DNA of 9,008 bases from Muribaculaceae bacterium (lineage in GTDB: Bacteria > Pseudomonadota > Alphaproteobacteria > Rs-D84), in assembly GCA_023665245.1 (NCBI GenBank), contig JAMPEH010000004.1, positions 15,388 through 24,395 on the forward strand, in the 5' to 3' direction. A program made the translations under genes and the position numbers. The notes below the pieces were generated by a model. That model saw only the letters and a program-made list of their open reading frames with translations, was not told the DNA's origin and did no database searches. Positions within the stretch are counted from its first letter, which is position 1; each line of letters opens with the position of its first letter. Below, piece by piece: positions 7,440 to 9,008 of the stretch.

Positions 7440-8104
7440 TGTAGCATGTATTCGGCTAATTTAAAATCTGATGGATAGGTAACCTTGATATTTCTCGGAT
7501 CTCCTTCATACAATCTGATTGGATGTCCCGACCATTCTACCACACTGGCGTCATCTGTAAATACGACGTCATCGGCTGTCTGTGCTTTATCGTACGCTGT
7601 CCGGAGAAGATGGGTATTGAATATTTGTGGTGTCTGAATGATGAAATATTTGGATCTATCCACACTATGGTTGTCCCATTTTGTCCCCTCGCGCATGGAT
7701 TCTGTCGCTGATATCGCAGGTATTCCCACTTGCCATTCTGAGGCGAATTTCCAGCCATCGTTTATGACTTTTAAAGTCACAAGTGGTCGAGCTGCATCGT
7801 GCACTGCCACCAGGCCATCACTATCTTCGGGAATCAAAGTAAGTCCCGCTGCCACCGATTCAGTTCTCGTTTTTCCTCCGGCTATAACTTCATGAGGCGG
7901 ACAGTCTATGCCCTTGATTTTATTCCAATAATCCATGAAATCTTTGTGCATCACTACGATAAGTTTTGTCTCAGGATTTTCTGCGTGAAAAGCCTGAAGA
8001 GACCACCATAGCATGGGATGTCCTGAAATCTCATGGAATTGTTTAGGTAAAGAATCGCCGGAGCGGCTTCCGACCCCTCCGGCGACTATTATTGCATATT
8101 TCAT
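7436..8104 (-). CDS. ispD: 2-C-methyl-D-erythritol 4-phosphate cytidylyltransferase
   Basis: Transfers CMP from CTP to methylerythritol phosphate, the third step of the MEP isoprenoid pathway; cytoplasmic. At 222 residues it has normal length. The nucleotide-binding start is IIVAGGVGSRSGDSLPKQF (5-23), with R14 and K21 matching the E. coli catalytic Arg/Lys. AGGKTRTESVAAGL (75-88), VHDAARP (101-107, with D103), R150 in VDRS, QTPQIF (157-162) and K207 in GDPRNIKVTYPSD complete the family signature. It starts two bases after the fabG stop codon with no ribosome-binding site of its own visible, so coupling to fabG translation is likely. It overlaps the pseudouridine synthase start. The next enzymes of the pathway are not in this window. 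Confidence 0.96.
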   Translation of the reverse strand: MKYAIIVAGGVGSRSGDSLPKQFHEISGHPMLWWSLQAFHAENPETKLIVVMHKDFMDYWNKIKGIDCPPHEVIAGGKTRTESVAAGLTLIPEDSDGLVAVHDAARPLVTLKVINDGWKFASEWQVGIPAISATESMREGTKWDNHSVDRSKYFIIQTPQIFNTHLLRTAYDKAQTADDVVFTDDASVVEWSGHPIRLYEGDPRNIKVTYPSDFKLAEYMLQ

Positions 8105-8106
8105 AA

Positions 8107-8853
8107 TTACATGTTCATGCCGCCATCTACCTGGATCACTTGTCCGCTCACGTAGCTTGACATATCACTTGCAAGGAAAAGTGCGACATTAGCGATATCC
8201 TCTACTTTGCCTCCACGGCGCAATGGAATTTTCTTGCACCAATCGGCACGTACTTCTTCAGGAAGAGCTGCTGTCATAGCTGTCTCTATAAAGCCGGGTG
8301 CGATTGCGTTGGCTCGTATGCCACGACTGCCCACCTCCTGTGCAATGCTCTTGGCAAGGGCAATTAGGCCTGCCTTGGATGCTGCATAGTTGGCTTGTCC
8401 TGCGTTGCCATGCACACCTACTACGGATGCCATGTTGATGATGGAACCGCTGCGCTGGCGCATCATGATAGGGAGAACTGCATGAATGAAATTAAATGCA
8501 GATTTCAGGTTGACTGCTATCACTGCGTCCCATTGAGCCTCGCTCATGCGCATCATCAATCCGTCTTTTGTAATGCCGGCATTGTTGACAAGGATATCGA
8601 TAGTGTCGAAATCTTCCTTTATCTTGTTGATTACTTCTTCTGTCTGAGTGAAGTCTGCTGCGTTGGATGCATATCCTTTGGCTTTTACACCGTATGCTGC
8701 TATTTCTTCCTCTGTCTTTTTACCGTTTTCATCAATTACGAGGTCGGTGAATGCCACATTTGCTCCTTCCGATGCAAACTTAAGTGCGAGTGCTTTGCCG
8801 ATGCCGCGAGCAGCTCCGGTCACAACCGCTGTCTTTCCTGCTAAAAGATTCAT
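8107..8853 (-). CDS. fabG: 3-oxoacyl-ACP reductase (short-chain dehydrogenase)
   Basis: Reduces 3-ketoacyl-ACP to 3-hydroxyacyl-ACP in type II fatty acid synthesis. The 248-residue protein has the classical short-chain dehydrogenase plan: TGAARGIG cofactor loop (12-19), NNAG (90-93), and N115, S143, Y156 and K160 as the catalytic tetrad in SVVGVHGNAGQANYAASKAG. The C-terminus GYVSGQ-like segment (SSYVSGQVIQVDGGMNM) is typical of FabG. An aspartate (D37 in AFTDL) sits at the end of the second strand, where NAD(H)-dependent members often carry an acidic residue; E. coli FabG prefers NADPH and lacks it. It is the first gene of the fabG-ispD-pseudouridine synthase operon and has a good promoter 42 bases upstream of its ATG. 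The ribosome-binding region is A-rich without a clear Shine-Dalgarno. Confidence 0.94.
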   Translation of the reverse strand: MNLLAGKTAVVTGAARGIGKALALKFASEGANVAFTDLVIDENGKKTEEEIAAYGVKAKGYASNAADFTQTEEVINKIKEDFDTIDILVNNAGITKDGLMMRMSEAQWDAVIAVNLKSAFNFIHAVLPIMMRQRSGSIINMASVVGVHGNAGQANYAASKAGLIALAKSIAQEVGSRGIRANAIAPGFIETAMTAALPEEVRADWCKKIPLRRGGKVEDIANVALFLASDMSSYVSGQVIQVDGGMNM

Positions 8854-8894
8854 GATTATATTCTTTTTTTAGTTAGTTTTCACTTTTCTGACTG

Positions 8895-8926
8895 CAAATT
8901 TAGCAAAATTTCACGACTTATCCAAA
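8895..8926 (-). promoter_or_regulatory. Bacteroidota-type promoter of the fabG-ispD operon
   Basis: On the minus strand TAAATTTG (8902-8895) lies exactly 20 bases after TTTG (8926-8923), a perfect match to the -33 TTTG / -7 TAnnTTTG consensus. The predicted start near 8888-8891 gives a leader of about 35 bases. Confidence 0.85.
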
Positions 8927-8948
8927 TCTGTGCAAAAATCCGGCTCTG

Positions 8949-8980
8949 TTTGGCAATCTCACTCAGATTTTATAATTTTG
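8949..8980 (+). promoter_or_regulatory. Bacteroidota-type promoter of the divergent gene at 8995
   Basis: TTTG (8949-8952), a 20-base spacer and TAATTTTG (8973-8980) match the consensus perfectly. The predicted start near 8984-8987 is only about 8-11 bases before the ATG at 8995, so the leader is very short and A-rich (AAAAAAAAGAA). The -33 box is 22 bases away from that of the opposite promoter. Confidence 0.85.
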
Positions 8981-8994
8981 CATAAAAAAAAGAA

Positions 8995-9008
8995 ATGGCT
9001 GACAATTA
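8995..9008 (+). CDS. Start of an unidentified gene, cut by the window end
   Basis: ATG at 8995 begins MADN and the window ends one base short of the sixth codon. A perfect promoter match 15 bases upstream and an A-rich leader make this a credible gene start. Four residues do not allow a functional call. It is transcribed divergently from fabG. Confidence 0.6.

Noticed and set aside
8395..8844. A 149-codon plus-strand frame opposite fabG
   Set aside because: It is cysteine-rich nonsense opposite a clear short-chain dehydrogenase, without a promoter or ribosome-binding site.
8995..9008. Naming the gene starting MADN (for example as an ABC-F protein)
   Set aside because: Four residues cannot support any family assignment.

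Overview
The window looks like chromosome of a Bacteroidota (Bacteroidales) bacterium. The strongest sign is four promoters of the Bacteroidota type, each with a TAnnTTTG -7 box and a TTTG-like -33 box 20-21 bases upstream. Weak or absent Shine-Dalgarno sequences and the gene families agree with this. A gut anaerobe (Bacteroides/Muribaculaceae-like) fits a large pyruvate:ferredoxin oxidoreductase, but I cannot fix the genus.

Layout. (1) Positions 3-3437, plus strand: most of nifJ (pyruvate:ferredoxin oxidoreductase), lacking roughly its first 50 residues. (2) Positions 3458-3516: two hairpins between convergent genes. (3) Minus strand, 4843 down to 3518: a DEAD-box RNA helicase with a DbpA-type RNA-binding tail. 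(4) Minus strand, 4964 down to 4893: initiator tRNA-fMet with its own promoter. It is followed by a strong hairpin/T-tract that lies just before the helicase start codon. (5) Minus strand, 6668 down to 5076: a TetR-family regulator followed by a FabH-like ketoacyl-ACP synthase III, with a promoter in front of the regulator. (6) Minus strand, 8853 down to 6771: a tight operon fabG - ispD - RluA-type pseudouridine synthase. Gaps are 2 bases and then a 4-base overlap. (7) Positions 8854-8994: a divergent intergenic region with one good promoter on each strand. The plus-strand promoter leads to a gene whose first codons (MADN) end the window.

How the parts relate. fabG (3-ketoacyl-ACP reduction) and the FabH-like enzyme (condensation starting a chain) both belong to type II fatty acid synthesis. 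They flank an isoprenoid gene (ispD) and an RNA-modification gene. The initiator tRNA and the DbpA-like helicase both serve translation and ribosome assembly, and appear to share a transcription unit interrupted by a terminator or attenuator. nifJ feeds acetyl-CoA and reduced ferredoxin into the same general metabolism.

The window is mostly housekeeping. I see no mobile element, CRISPR array, phage gene or defence system. The points most worth a second look are in nifJ (a cysteine-rich segment with nine cysteines, and a nearly perfect in-frame 27-base tandem repeat), the terminator between tRNA-fMet and the helicase, the apparent C1:C72 mismatch of the tRNA, and the regulator-FabH pair.
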